Source: Cercophora sp. LCS_1
Lineage: Eukaryota; Ascomycota; Sordariomycetes; Sordariales; Lasiosphaeriaceae
Length of the DNA: 64,000 bases
Assembly (NCBI GenBank): GCA_036250225.1
Contig: JAPZLL010000017.1
Location: 496,001-560,000 of the forward strand
Direction of reading: 5' to 3'
Below the pieces are notes generated by a model, which worked only from the letters and a program-made list of their open reading frames with translations, was not told where the DNA came from and made no database searches. Positions 1 through 11,390 of the stretch are shown here, one piece after another (position 1 is the first letter of the stretch; every line of letters begins with the position of its first letter). The position numbers and the translations under genes are program-made.

Positions 1-1
1 C

Positions 2-3000
2 CCTTGGGGCAAGGTCACAAAGCTTACGTTGCCACTCTTGTTCCATGACAACCCCGACAGCCTGGAGTATTCGGGGAGTCACAGGACTAATAAGGAGGTC
101 CGTGGACGAAGGTCCCTCGACATCCGTGTCGGCGGCGCCCAGATTGAGGCCATCTGTCATGTCCACTCTCGTGGCGTGTTTGACCTCCTGGACAAAGATG
201 GCAGGTTCCACCGGGTCAAAGTTAGGCTGCGTCCTTTTCTACACCAGGTTCGCCAGGCGCTCGATGCTTGTCGAAGTGTACTGCCAGCAGCTTATGCCGA
301 GAAAGTCCTGACAGGCTGGTGGCACATTATGCAGTGGTTGCGCAATGTCGATATTGAAGAGTCAGGAGAGTCCATTGTTGATGTTGAGTGGTCAGCCTTT
401 GTTTTGTTGATAATGGGGAGCTTCCTGACTTTAGAGGGCGCGGGTGACGGCTCGACCACGGCCAAGGGAGGCGTCCAGCCTCGGCCTACACGGCCAACAG
501 GGTGGTCAGCTATGGGAGAGTATGTCGACCCGAACTCCTCGGCTTGTGCGTCGTGGATGCGAAGCAGGGGATGGCAATGGGTCCTGGACGAGGGGGCACT
601 TGAGAATGTCGTTGACCCCGAAGAAACAGCACCCTTGAAAGGCTTCATGGCGAGTCATATCGAATTGGCGCGTCGATATCTAGCATCGGCAGATGGACAA
701 TTGTTGTTTGGCCCCAACGGCTACCTCCCAACGGCGTTGCAGAGAGATCAAGCAAGCCGAAATATGGCTGTTTGGAGCATGATGATGGCCCTGCATGTGC
801 TACAGGAGGAACAGAGACTCACCATCTTGGCGCCGGAGGAGTCCTCACCCAGCCTCACTGAACTGAGGGCCCTACTTTGTCAACTGGCAAAGTGGCTCGC
901 GTGGCCACACTTCCACGCCGCGTATGCGGTCGGGATGCCGGCAGAACCCGAGACAGAGCAAGAACTAGGTTTGTAGTCCATGCCCTTTGAAGAACCAACG
1001 CTGACTCTTCCAGTGGTGTTGACAGAAAGCACTCTTACTGAGCCATCCGGCACGTATTGCGTCTTGTCCTGGATCCAACAGCATCTCACGGCGGCCAAGG
1101 ACAAGGCCGAGTTCCCCACCGTCGAACAGGTATACATGGCCGCGAACCAAAACGCTCCAGCGGAGAGTCGCCAAAACCTTTGGGAGGCCCTCACGCCAAG
1201 AACGTTCATGTTCGACAAGCTCTTTGGCCTTCTTGGCTCCATCAGCAACCACGTCGAGATGGTAGTGGCGATGCACAGCTGCGGCTTCACCCCTCAAGTC
1301 CTCGAAACGCTGCCAGAGGCGGTTCTGACGCCCTTGCAAGATGTCATCTTCATGTGCCAGTCGAATCCGCCGTCGACATGGCCCAAAACCCTCTTGTCAC
1401 TGGTCAACCGAACTGACATTGATGGGCTGCTCCAGCCGGCGAGGGTCATCAAAGCGCATTCGGACGCGCAGGCGCCATCACATCTCGCGAAATGGGATTT
1501 CCGGATGCTCTGCCAACATCTTGACGAGCTTCATGACCACGTTGAGGAGACGGATGGATCGGAGCGACAGGCTGTGGTGCGCTCGCTGTTCCGCGAAGAC
1601 AGGCGACTAAATGAGGGGCAAAACCTGCTCTCGGCGACCAAACCACGCGTGCTCCGTCTCGAACCTAAGCGGGAGTGGTCCGAGTCCGAATATCTGGAAC
1701 GTCAAAAAGAGCTTGTCACGGTTGCTGCCACTGGCACACTGGCAATCCCCGCCGGCCGCGGCCTTCTCTACTACGCGCTGCGATACCCGCTGCTGACCCA
1801 GAAGTACCACATCGGTGGGTTTAATTTGACGTGCATCATCAAGCCCCCAAACAACACAGTTGGTGTCGACAAGACTCTCTTTACGGAGGAGAAGATCAAC
1901 TGGGCATTCTTTCACCAGGGTGTTTCTGGCGGGCTTGCCATCTCGCCGCATGCCAAAGGAATTGACACATCGTGGATCTTGTACAACAAGCCCGGACAAG
2001 ACCTCAGCAATCGACACGCCGGGTTCCTGCTTGCCCTGGGGCTCAACGGTCATCTCAAGTCGGTTGCCAAGTGGGTGGCGTTCAAGTATCTCACGCCAAA
2101 ACACACCATGACCTCGATCGGTCTCCTTCTTGGCCTGGCGGCATCATACATCGGCACCATGGACTCTCTCATCACCCGGTTACTCTCCGTGCACGTCACC
2201 CGCATGCTGCCGCGTGGGGCTGCCGAGCTCAATCTTTCCAAACACACGCAAACCACGGGTGTGATGGGCATAGGACTCCTGTACTGCAACAGCCAGCACC
2301 GCCGAATGAGCGAGATCATGATGTCTGAGATTGAGCATACCGACGACTACGAGGAAGAGAACCCTCTCCGTGACGAAGGCTACCGATTGGCGGCTGGGTT
2401 TGCGCTGGGCCTCATCAACCTCGCCAAAGGGAACGATCTCAAGGGGATGCGGGACATGCGCTTGACCGAGAAGCTGCTCACCATCGCTACGTGCGTGAAG
2501 AGAGTCGAGCTTGTGCATGTGCTCGACAGGTCAGCGGCCGGTGCCGTCATGGCAATTGCACTCATCTACATGAAGTCGGAAGACCATATCGTCGCCCGGA
2601 AGATTGACGTTCCCGACACCGTCTTGCAGTTTGACTACGTCCGGCCCGATGTTTTGATGATGCGGACAATGGCGAAGAACATCATCCTCTGGAGCAAGAT
2701 CGAGCCCACGTTTGACTGGATCAACAGAGGCCTCCCCGCGGAATACAGACCGCAGGCAATGCTCACGACTGTGACCAAGCTGTCGAGCCGCGATCTACCC
2801 TTCTTCTGCATTCTGGCAGGGCTTTGTTGGTCGATCGGCCTCCGTTTCGCAGGCTCGGCCAACACGCAGGTCCGGGACGTGCTGGTTCACTACCTTGACC
2901 AGTTCATGCGCATCATCCGCCATCCGCCAGGCAACTTCGACGTTGAGCTAACGAGAAGCAACGCGAGGATGTGTCTAGATGTGTTGTCCCTGGCGTGCGC

Positions 3001-4057
3001 CACGGTCATGGCAGGCACGGGAGATCTCGTTGTCTTGCGCAGACTTCGCGCCCTGCATGGGCGAGATGATGCGATCACTACGTATGGAAGCCATCTCGCA
3101 ACCCACCTCGCCATCGGCGCGCTCTTCCTCGGCTGCGGCACTATCACTTTCGGCACCAGTAATCTTGCGATTGCTTCGCTTATTATCGCCTTTTACCCTC
3201 TCTTCCCGAGGAGCGTGCAGGACAACCGGTCCCATCTCCAGGCCTTCCGCCACTTTTGGGTTCTTGCAACGGATCCCCGCTGCTTTGTCACCAAGGACGT
3301 CGCAACCGGGCAGCCCGTCACCGTGCCTATCCGGATTGGACTCAAGCCCACGTCGGCATCTGGGAAGGCTGCCATCATGGCTCAAGGCGGAACGCGGGTC
3401 CCCGGAATGGCTGTCATCATCCGTCGCCAGACGCCATGCCTTCTCCCGCCATTGGAAGACATCACGCGTGTCACGACCGATGCCAGTGCCATGGGCTTTT
3501 GGAACTTGACGATTGACTTTGAGAAGGCCCCGCACCTGATCGAGGACTTTAAGAAGAACCAGTCTGTCTATCTGCGCCACCGTCCAGCGCATGAGAGGCC
3601 GTACCCGGCCACGCTGAGAGCGCTCAGTGGACACGACGCTAGTTTCAACCCAGCCGACAGGGAGCCGATGGAGTGGGTCTTTGAACTGGACGCGCTCAGG
3701 GGTCTGACGCATGCCGAGCGGGCCGTTGTCCTGGACAGGACAGGTGCCGGGGGCGGGGTTGGAGAGGGAGAGGGAGCAAGCACAGCCGTGGACGTACGAC
3801 TCGTGCTGAAACGCGGTTTGGATGGCATTTCCAGGGACCGATTGCTAGGTCTCAGGTTGCTATTTGAGTGGGCTGACAGGAGAGGGATGCTGGTGAGGCC
3901 AGCGGCTTCAAAGGAGGCTGACAAAAAGGGAAAGAAGAAAGTCAGCTTGGAGCTAGATGGAGAAAAGGATGACGCAGGACAGGGCGGTTGGTGGTTGAGG
4001 GATAGCGTTGTCGAGGAATTGAAGGGCGCTACGTGGCTTGCTGGGAGGGGCGAGTAG
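2..4057 (+). CDS. apc1: Anaphase-promoting complex subunit 1 (APC1/BimE), 5' end outside window, one in-frame amber codon
   Basis: This is the largest scaffold subunit of the APC/C ubiquitin ligase, a nuclear complex needed for the metaphase-anaphase transition. The frame is open from base 2, so the start and the N-terminal WD40-like part lie upstream. Family marks I recognise are the stretch around GVFDLLDKDGRFHRVKV, then a chain of alpha-helical proteasome/cyclosome (PC) repeats with the typical small-residue helices (SIGLLLGLAASYIG, VMGIGLLYCNSQHRR, AAGFALGLINLAKGN, AAGAVMAIALIYM), followed by the C-terminal beta-rich domain ending in TAG at 4055-4057. Codons 29-973 and 980-4057 are in the same phase but are separated by TAG at 974-976. 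Removing a 48-nt GT-AG segment 929-976 would restore the frame, but its donor GTCGGG is poor. Recognition of the family is firm; integrity of the gene is not. Confidence 0.9.
974..976 (+). other. In-frame TAG inside APC1
   Basis: The reading frame is otherwise continuous for about 1,350 codons and shows APC1 homology on both sides. The TAG follows GAACTAGGTTTG. It is either the 3' end (GTTTGTAG) of an unusual phase-0 intron 929-976, a true nonsense change (CAG to TAG) or a sequence error. Other introns within 922-992 that I tried do not keep the frame. Confidence 0.9.
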
Positions 4058-4213
4058 TTATGAATCACGATGGAACAGTGTAGGTAGAGATGAATGAGCG
4101 CATGTGTTTATGGCATTCTGATGAAGATGTGATGGGATGAACGGGTGTGCACAATCTGTCCATGTCATCCGACTTGAGTCCCTCGTTTTCGCATGAGTGT
4201 GGCCGACAGTGTC

Positions 4214-4441
4214 TCACAAATCCGCTCCCCATCCCGTAGGCGTGGTCTCGGTAGCCTTGGTTTCATACTGCGTCCATTGCTGCTCGCGTTCCCTGTCCCT
4301 TTCCCGCTCTCGCTCGCGGTCGTCTCTGCGTTTCTGCTCGCGCTCTTCTTCCTCCCGTCTTTGTTTCCAGTATTGGCCGTGGCCGTCGGCTTCTTCGGTG
4401 CGGGAGGTGTAGTAGCGCGGTTTACTGGAGGAGGAGCCCAT
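4214..4441 (-). CDS. Small charged protein with possible N-myristoylation start
   Basis: A 75-residue open frame on the minus strand begins MGSSSSKP, a good N-myristoylation context (Gly2, Ser6). It continues with an Arg/Glu-rich helical segment of about 30 residues (RREEEEREQKRRDDRERERE) and ends GWGADL. No family is recognised. It lies tail-to-tail with APC1, about 160 bp from its stop codon. Such a strongly biased ORF can be spurious, and the + strand carries an ORF over the same bases, but the MGSSS start followed by an uninterrupted charged helix favours this strand. A further exon cannot be excluded. Confidence 0.45.
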   Translation of the reverse strand: MGSSSSKPRYYTSRTEEADGHGQYWKQRREEEEREQKRRDDRERERERDREREQQWTQYETKATETTPTGWGADL

Positions 4442-5072
4442 TTTGGTGCGTTGATGGGGCTGTCTTGCGTCTCGTGTTGATGCTAGTGTGAACTGTGAAG
4501 GGATGGCTAGGGAGCGCTGGTGCGAGATTTTGGACCAAAAAAAACCGGACGATGGTTATTGCGGCGGCGGTGAGGGAGGAAGAGGAGGGATGGCCGGTGG
4601 AATGGGATGAGGCATTTCTTTATGTTTGCGTGGGTGGCAGCTCTGTTCGCTCGGGTGAGTGGCTGGCTCATGGATAGATGCGTCTTCCCTTTCCCCACAC
4701 TCCCACCTGCTGGTCATTGATATGCCAGGACGAGAAACTAAAGCCGGGCGTCTTTAGCGTGGGAAGAAACAGGCTGGAGCCTGCCGCTTCGAACCAATAG
4801 GTGGGGTTATCAATGCTCCAATGTGGCTACAGAATGTAGTGTTTGAAGCACCATGACGTCGTTGTCGAGACTCAGCCGTCGGGGAGGACTGTCTTGGCAT
4901 GCTGTGTGGGAGAGTCTAGACTCTCCGTGGGGGTTGTCTACGTATATATGCCTTCCATACATATACTTGTCTCCGTTTGACGCTATCATGACAGGAGGCC
5001 GTTACCCAATGCAAACGCCCATCCAATCCTAGATTTCATCCCACCCTCCTTGACACCATCTCAGCACCCCAT
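4442..5072. other. Intergenic, no gene seen
   Basis: About 630 bp between the small MGSS gene and the 3' end of the next minus-strand gene. Only short ORFs without family resemblance occur. A TA-rich stretch (cgtatatatg, about 4940) is present. No RNA gene or repeat was recognised. Confidence 0.6.
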
Positions 5073-6125
5073 CTACTTCCCCACAACCGCCAGCTTCAAC
5101 GCCACGGCGCCCATTGAAACAGCCGCGACAGCGACCAAAACGGCCAAAACGGCCTCAACACATTCACCCACAACACCCACAGAAGGGATACCCTCACGGC
5201 GTCCCCGCTGCAACTGAAATTTCAGCAAGGCAAATCCAACATCGTGGATCAGTGCGCCGAGTGTTCCAACAAAGACGAGGAAGGAAGCAGCAGACGCGTA
5301 CCCCCTGCTGTGCTCACTAATACCAGGAGTGAGATGCGACACGGCCTGGAGCAATGTGGTGACGGTGACGGCACCGGCGTAACCCAACAGGCGGTTTTCG
5401 TCCCGACCCAACCATGCCCTTGCCGCGTGTGTTTGGCCACCGTGGATATAGCGCCGCTTGGGAGCCTTGCTGCCGCTGTCGTGGATGCCGTAGATGTTGT
5501 GGCCATTGATTTCGACACTGGCGACTTCCCAGCCGGCTGGTAGAATAATGGTGGTGCCGTTGGTCGTGATGGTATTGCTGGTGATGAGAACGTCGTGAGC
5601 GGCACCGTTGATGGCGGCGCCGTTGATGGCGGCATTATTGATGTTGGTAATGATGGGAGCGGCGCCGCTGGAGGTGGTAGTGTCGTTGGCGACAACGTTG
5701 GTAGTGGTGCTGTTCTTGGGGACAGCGCCCTTGGTAGCGTCCTTGGTAGCTGTGTCCTTGGCAGTGATACCATCCTCACCGACCTAGATCCAGTCGTCGT
5801 CCTTCTCATTGCTTGACTCGTCACCATCGTCCTTCTTTGACTCCGACAACAGTGGTGCGATATCACTACAGGTGCATCCACACTTGTCGCAGGTGGACAT
5901 GGGGACTGGGTTGAAGGGCTTGTCCCCGTAGGCATTGTCCTCGGGGAGATGGGGAATCGACTTTGCGTTGCCCCAGGTCTGCCGGTTGGGGTTGCCAGTG
6001 CTGGCGACTCGAGAGCCCCATGTCTCCCGGTTGGAGGTGCCAGCGGCGGTGTGAGTGTGTTGCGATTGCATGCTGTTATCCTGGGCGGAGCCCTGGTTGT
6101 CGTGATGGGCGTAGGTGGCGGGCAT
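5073..6125 (-). CDS. Unrecognised membrane protein frame interrupted by one amber codon
   Basis: From ATG 6125 the minus strand is open for 350 codons except for one TAG at 5784-5786 (codon 114). The N-terminal part is hydrophilic, with a repeated Asn-Arg-Glu/Gln-Thr-Trp-Gly motif (NRETWGSR and NRQTWGNA) and a cysteine cluster CDKCGCTC near residue 90. After the amber codon comes a Thr/Asn/Ala-rich region with a short duplication (AAINGAAINGAA). Three hydrophobic segments follow at roughly residues 248-265, 275-298 and 322-347, so the C-terminal third is probably membrane-embedded. Codon use stays GC3-rich on both sides of the TAG, which argues for one gene rather than two. I do not recognise the family. 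The alternatives are two adjacent genes or a missed intron, but no well-placed GT-AG pair of length divisible by three spans the stop. Confidence 0.5.
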
Positions 6126-6700
6126 GGCTGCGTTGATACAGTGAGTCGAAGTCACAATTGCTGAGTGTGGTGAATGAGGAAGGAATTGAGAGAGAACCAA
6201 ATTTTCACTTTTTGATATCTTGTGAGGGAGCGAAGCTTTCGGGTCTCGGGTTGGTGGTCCTCGGTCGGCCGGCTGTGAACTCTATCATGGCTGGGACATG
6301 CAGCATTGCCGAGAGAAGAACGAATAACTGCGCCTCTTGGAACTAGACAGACCATCTTGGAACTGCCTGTGGCGTAAGTGCCACAAGGTATCTTGTTGGC
6401 TCTACGGCCGTTGGTCACAGGGCTGGAATAAGGTTGGAGCTAGCACGTGATTCCAAAGATGCCCAGGAGTCCGATTGACACCCTGCAGCTGCCATGAGTG
6501 CCATGCCCTGGCAGCTTGAAGACATGTTTCATGGCATCCAAGATCACCTGTCTCCCATCTGCCACCCAATCATTTAGAATGCAAGCACGCTGAAACACAG
6601 CACTCCAGTGGATTAATGTCTCTATCATGGACGAAAGTAAAAAGCAACGCTATAGCCTCCCAGTCATGCAGCCAGATACCCAAAAATCACATGTCATGTC
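6126..6700. other. Intergenic between two minus-strand genes
   Basis: This stretch holds the promoter side of the 5.1-6.1 kb gene and the 3' flank of the phosphate symporter. Only short ORFs without recognisable content were seen. Confidence 0.5.
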
Positions 6701-8719
6701 TCATTGCAGCCCCCAGCGAGGCGCATTGATGATGAGGCCCATCAAGCATCCCGAGATGATACCCGCGCAGGGAACCGTGACGATCCAACCACAGTAGATC
6801 CAGGCCACCATGCGCCAGTTGATCGACTTGTAATCGCCGTTGCAAAGACCGACACCCACCGTGGCGCCAGTGATGCACTGCGTTGTCGAGACGGGGAGAC
6901 CAAAGCGGGTGGCAATAATGATGGTGATGGTGCTGCCCAGCTCGCAGCTGAAACCACGCGTAGGCGAAATCAGGGTAATGCGGTTGCCTATACCAGGTCA
7001 GTATGAGTAGGTATGCGCTGAGCAAGAGAGAACTCACCCAAGTTGATCATGATCTTGTATCCGTACGTCCACAATCCGATGATCATGGCAGCGCCCAGGA
7101 AACCAAGAATCCAAAGGGGGACCTCAGTCTTGGCACCGGTAAGCTCCCCAGAGCTCCAGACCTGGTAGATGGTCGAGTAGGGACCGACGGCGCTGTCGGC
7201 AAACGTTAGACATGATGAAAATCCTGTTGTATCGAGTTAACTTACTTAGCAGCGTCGTTAGCTCCGTGGGTGAAAGACGCAGTCGCAGCTGTCATCATCT
7301 GCAGGAAGCGATACATGTGCTCGACATTGTTGTTGTAGTGTGCTGCCCCAGCGTGTGCCATCTCCAGGTCGCCGGCAAGGAAGTCTTGTTTGTTCTTCTG
7401 GAGCTCCACAATGTCGAGGTCGACACCGCGAAGCAGGATGAACTTGACCCACCAGAGCAGGACCTTGGGGTGGAAGTTGCTGCCTGCGGGCTTGGGGCCG
7501 ACGAATGACTTTCTCGGTTTTGGTGTCCGGATTGGCGTCTCCTTGGTGTCCTCCTTATCAGCGCCCTCGTTTTCCCCGGTGGCCATGGTGATCTCCGGGT
7601 CGGCGGCAGCGGTGACCGTGCCGACAGCCGCGCGCTTGGCTTGGACCTCCTCAAGCGTCAAGTGGTCGGCATAGTAGTCCCTGATGCCAACATCGGCGTC
7701 TTCCGGGGGTGGGGGAACCTCGCCACGGCGGAGAAGCAGCGGGCCAAGGAAGATGTGCTGGTAGCCCAGCTGCCAGTCCTGGTGGACGATCTTCCGCCAA
7801 AGCCAGGGCAGCCAGAAGATGGTGACAAGGAGGAAAACGCTAGCGCCCACTCCGACAATGACACCGGCGTTGCCCTGTTCGCTCAACGACGACTTGATGC
7901 TGCCGCCCTTGGTCAGGAGAAGCGTGGTGAGGAGGGATGCTGTCATGCCGAAGTAGAAGGGGATCAGGAAGAAAGCCCGCTTGACTGGGTCCTTGCGCAG
8001 GAGAACGAGGTATTTGGTGATGGTGAAGAGGATGACGGCGAAGATGCCGGCCATGCAGGGAGCAATGAGCCATGACGCAAAGACGGATACAACACCGCCA
8101 TTCAGTATGTCAGCACCCGATACGCCCTTAGGAATCCATTTTACTGTCTTGCCGTTAGTCATTGTCTTTCGGTCCGGCCTTGGGGAGGCACTGACCGCCA
8201 TTGACTCCCACAGCTGCGATTCCAAACCCGCAGATGCCGCCGATAACCGTGTGTGTTGTGCTGACGGGAAAGCCGATCTTGGTAGCGAAGCCAAGCCAAA
8301 GACTGGAAGCGACAACGGTGCACGTCATGCCGAGCATGAGCAACGCCGGGGCCGACTGAAACTCGTCGACGTTGACAATGTTGTTCTTGATTGTGGAGGC
8401 GACGTGGCCACCCACACCGATGCAACCAGACAGTTCCATGACGGCGGCGACTGTCCCGTCTGTCAGTTCATGGGCTGGAGAGAGAGATGACTTGGTGTGA
8501 CATACCGCACATGGCCTGGAAGTAGGTCAGCGACCTCGCGGATACGCTGGTGGCCCACGAGTTGGCGACATCGTTGGCACCGAGGAAGTAGGCATCGAAG
8601 AACGCTGGTCAACCGACAGTTAGCACATGTGGCGCTGAGAGCAGCGAGGAGGACGTGGTGGGCGTACCGAAGATGGTGCCTATCGCGAGGATGTAGTCGT
8701 ACTGGTGGAGGACAGGCAT
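6701..8719 (-). CDS. PHO89: Sodium/phosphate symporter (PiT family, PHO89 / Neurospora pho-4 type), six exons
   Basis: A plasma-membrane inorganic phosphate:cation symporter (PF01384). I read exons 8719-8668, 8604-8506, 8459-8196, 8143-7246, 7192-7038 and 6987-6701 (1,755 nt, 584 residues), with introns of 46-63 nt. Both inverted PiT signature repeats are present: GANDVANSWATSV near the N-terminus with GFPVSTTHTVIG after it, and GANDAANAVGPYS with GLPVSTTQCITGATVG in the C-terminal half. A long hydrophilic loop (about residues 310-410, rich in Glu/Lys/Thr) lies between the halves, as usual for fungal PHO89. The ATG at 8719 starts MPVLHQYDYILAIGT, the family's usual N-terminus. In Neurospora the orthologue is induced by phosphate starvation through NUC-1; I did not find a convincing CACGTG site upstream. 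Confidence 0.95.
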
Positions 8720-10112
8720 CTTGACGGCGGTGAATCCAGCACTGGACTGGGCTGGCTGAGCTGGGTTGGAGATGTTGCGGAAGAGCGAGAAGGGGACGCG
8801 GGCTTAAATATCGGATTTGCGTGCTCTCTCTGATCCTCGTCGCCAAGCAGCGGTGCTGGAGCAGCTCTCCGATCGAGCCATCTTTTTGCTGTGCGCGTTA
8901 GTCGCCCGTTGCCATTGCCACTGAGCACAGAATTTGATTTCGAGGCACTCTTGCCGCGCCAAATCCCTTTCCGGGTCGAAGGCGTCTTGGTGTTCTTGGC
9001 TGTTCCACTGGGTCTGACGCAGGGCCCTCGGAGAGTTGGCGGCGGTTCTGGGTCCCGGCTGCGAATCAAGACGGGTTCCTGGGACATGTGCAACGTTTAA
9101 GCTTATTGATAGGACAGCAAAGCTCTCGCTTGAGCCGGTGGAGAAGGGGGGTGGGTTCGTCTCTGCAGCGGGATCGAGCCTGGAACGGGGTTGACAAGTC
9201 TGCAAAAGCGGGACGACATCGGAAAACGTCGTTATTTTTCGCTTCCTCAGCAGAGTGGTCGCGTGCTGACTTGCTCTTCCCGGTTAGCGGCGCGCCAGCC
9301 CCAGGGAAAACGCCGCAGGACATCGCGCTAGCGGATGCGCGCCAAGGTGCTAATGTGCGGGGACTCGACTGCCGCGGGTTGCCGCAAACCTGCTCGCCAT
9401 CAGCTCACGTCGGGAGGGATGAAAGAGGACCAGAGGGAGGGAAGAAAGCATGAGGGAATTGATCGCACTGAGCTGCCAACGCACCCCGAGTTCGCATGCG
9501 AGTGACAAGACGTCCAGGGCGCTCGGTAAGTTGATGAGGATGAGGATGCCACCTCGCTATTGATGCGTCAGACGACCCAACCACACCCGCCGCATGCAGG
9601 TGAAGTCGACAGCAAGAGCGTCCCTTATCAAAATCTCCTGTCGTGGAGATATGCCGACGTGCGCTTGCATCCGTTGGCACTTGCTGCACTTCCCGGCGGT
9701 CGTGCTGCGGTGCTCTCTCGACACGCGTGTCTGGGACAGCGTCACTGCGTTGTAGATTGGGGAGGGGAGTGCTGCTACCCAGTGGATGAAGAGGGTTGAC
9801 CTGTTGCCCAATGCTCCTTCCCACAATGGCGTGTCTGATGCTGGGGGAGGGGTAGATCAGGGCGATGTTCTTAATGGTGTGGTTTGCGGCTGCCGTTGTG
9901 TCTCAGACACAGCTGCACGCAATCCGAGCAGCCTGCAGACACGTTCTGTTGCTTGCTTGCTGATCACTGTAAACCTTGCAAATCGCCGTCTTGGTTCCTG
10001 GCTGGCGCCCGCTTCGGGACAAATGGGACCCTCGAACTCTAACACCCAACCGCCTTCGATCATGGACAACCCAGAACATGGATTTTAGAACGACTAGCGG
10101 CGACCGGGTGCC
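8720..10112. other. Long intergenic region upstream of the phosphate symporter
   Basis: About 1.4 kb with only short, mutually overlapping ORFs on both strands and none with recognisable domains. It presumably contains the promoter of the symporter. No repeat or RNA gene was seen. Confidence 0.5.
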
Positions 10113-11390
10113 TTGGACGACCGCGATGAGGTTTTGTTGAACGCCGAGGACATTAGGCCTGCTTCGGACCGTCGAGAATACTCGCCTGTTGTTCGTCTCG
10201 CCAAGAAAATCAGGCTCGAGTTCTTGGGTGTTCAAACTGAGAGTCCACGTTGTCTCGTTCACCGACTCGAGGTTCGACACAATCAGCTCAACATCGTTGA
10301 ACTCGATCGCGACTTCAAGCTCGTCATTCGCATTCCCACAGCGGCTGGCTTTGTCTGGGATAAGACGGCTGCGGACGCGATGAAGTCTCAGGTCGCGACT
10401 TTACGTCTCATTGCTTCCGAAACGACAATCCCCGTGCCTCAGATATACGATTATGCTACAACCAAGGAAAACGAAATCAACGCACCGTACATGTGCATGA
10501 GTTACATCCCAGGCCGGACAGTGGGCCGGACAGTGGCGCAAACATGGTACCTGAACGACCCTACAATCCTAGCGGATCTCGAACACCGGCAGGTGAGGAC
10601 CTTGACCACCCTTGCGCAATACATGGCGCAGCTTTCGCAGCTCCGCTTTCCAGGGATCGGTTCTATTTATGAGGACAAAGACGGGAAGCACAGAATCGGC
10701 CCATGTTACGATTTCCAGGGGGACTCCCCTGAGTCTTATCGCGTCGTTGCATCCGGTCCGTACGCGACGGTAGACGAGTATCGGACGTGCATTTTCTCGC
10801 GACGGACAATATCTCGCCTGCTGCTGCTAGGGAAGCGGCCAAAGTAGCGAAAGCAGCAATCAAATATATCCCGTTCGGGAAGCCGTATGAAGGTTTTTTT
10901 TCTTTCGATCCCGTCTTTGGACTGGGAGAATGTCTTGGTGGACAGACGAGGCAATGTGACGGCCATCATGGATTGGGATGATGCTCTGACACTCCCTCGA
11001 TGTGTTGGTCATACTTGCTTCCCGCGTTGGATCACGCCCGACTGGGGTCCAGACATTTCCGAGTGGATGCGCACCAAGACCCCGTGGGATGTATTGAAGT
11101 TGAGGCTATGGTGAAGGTGTTACAACAACGCTATGAGAGAGGCAATGTAAGCGCGTGGGCATTAGAGGCTCAATGACAGGCCTCATGTTTGGAAAGCGAT
11201 TTGGACCGCCGCGGTGACGGGTAAGAACCGAGAGCATGTTTGTGACAAGCTGGTAAAGAAGGCCTGGACGGAGGACCAGCAGGGAAAGTTGGCCGATGTT
11301 GGGACGAGCTGGCTGGAATTTGCTGAGCTGGAGGAACAACTGGAAGCATACATGACAGAGGATCAAAAGCAGGGGTACTTTCTGGTATAG
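10113..11390 (+). pseudogene. Frameshifted aminoglycoside-phosphotransferase-fold (APH) pseudogene
   Basis: The first 225 codons encode the N-lobe of a fungal APH-family small-molecule kinase (PF01636), with VHRLEVRHNQLNIVELD and later INAPYMCMSYIPGRTVG. Near 10,785 the coding signal moves to another frame (HFLATDNIS...AAIKYIPFGKPYEGFF). At the T8 run near 10,894-10,901 it returns to the first frame (LDWENVLVDRRGNVTAIMDWDDA), which holds the catalytic-loop Asp and the DWD metal motif. The usual His of HxDxxxxN reads Ile here. A further frame change near 11,095 precedes a tail ending in TAG 11388-11390. Several independent frame changes, not one, make a dead gene likelier than a sequencing slip. 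Confidence 0.75.

Noticed and set aside
974..976. Genome-wide reassignment of UAG to glutamine
   Set aside because: UAG clearly terminates other genes here (APC1 itself at 4055-4057, the GST, LPMO and alcohol dehydrogenase genes), so reassignment is not tenable.
4770..4830. Possible tRNA B-box (GGTTCGAAGC) on the minus strand
   Set aside because: No matching A-box or cloverleaf stems at the right distance.
5249..5935. 228-codon minus-strand ORF rich in Thr/Pro/Ser
   Set aside because: It is another frame of the 5.1-6.1 kb gene; the chosen frame has membrane segments and better codon use.
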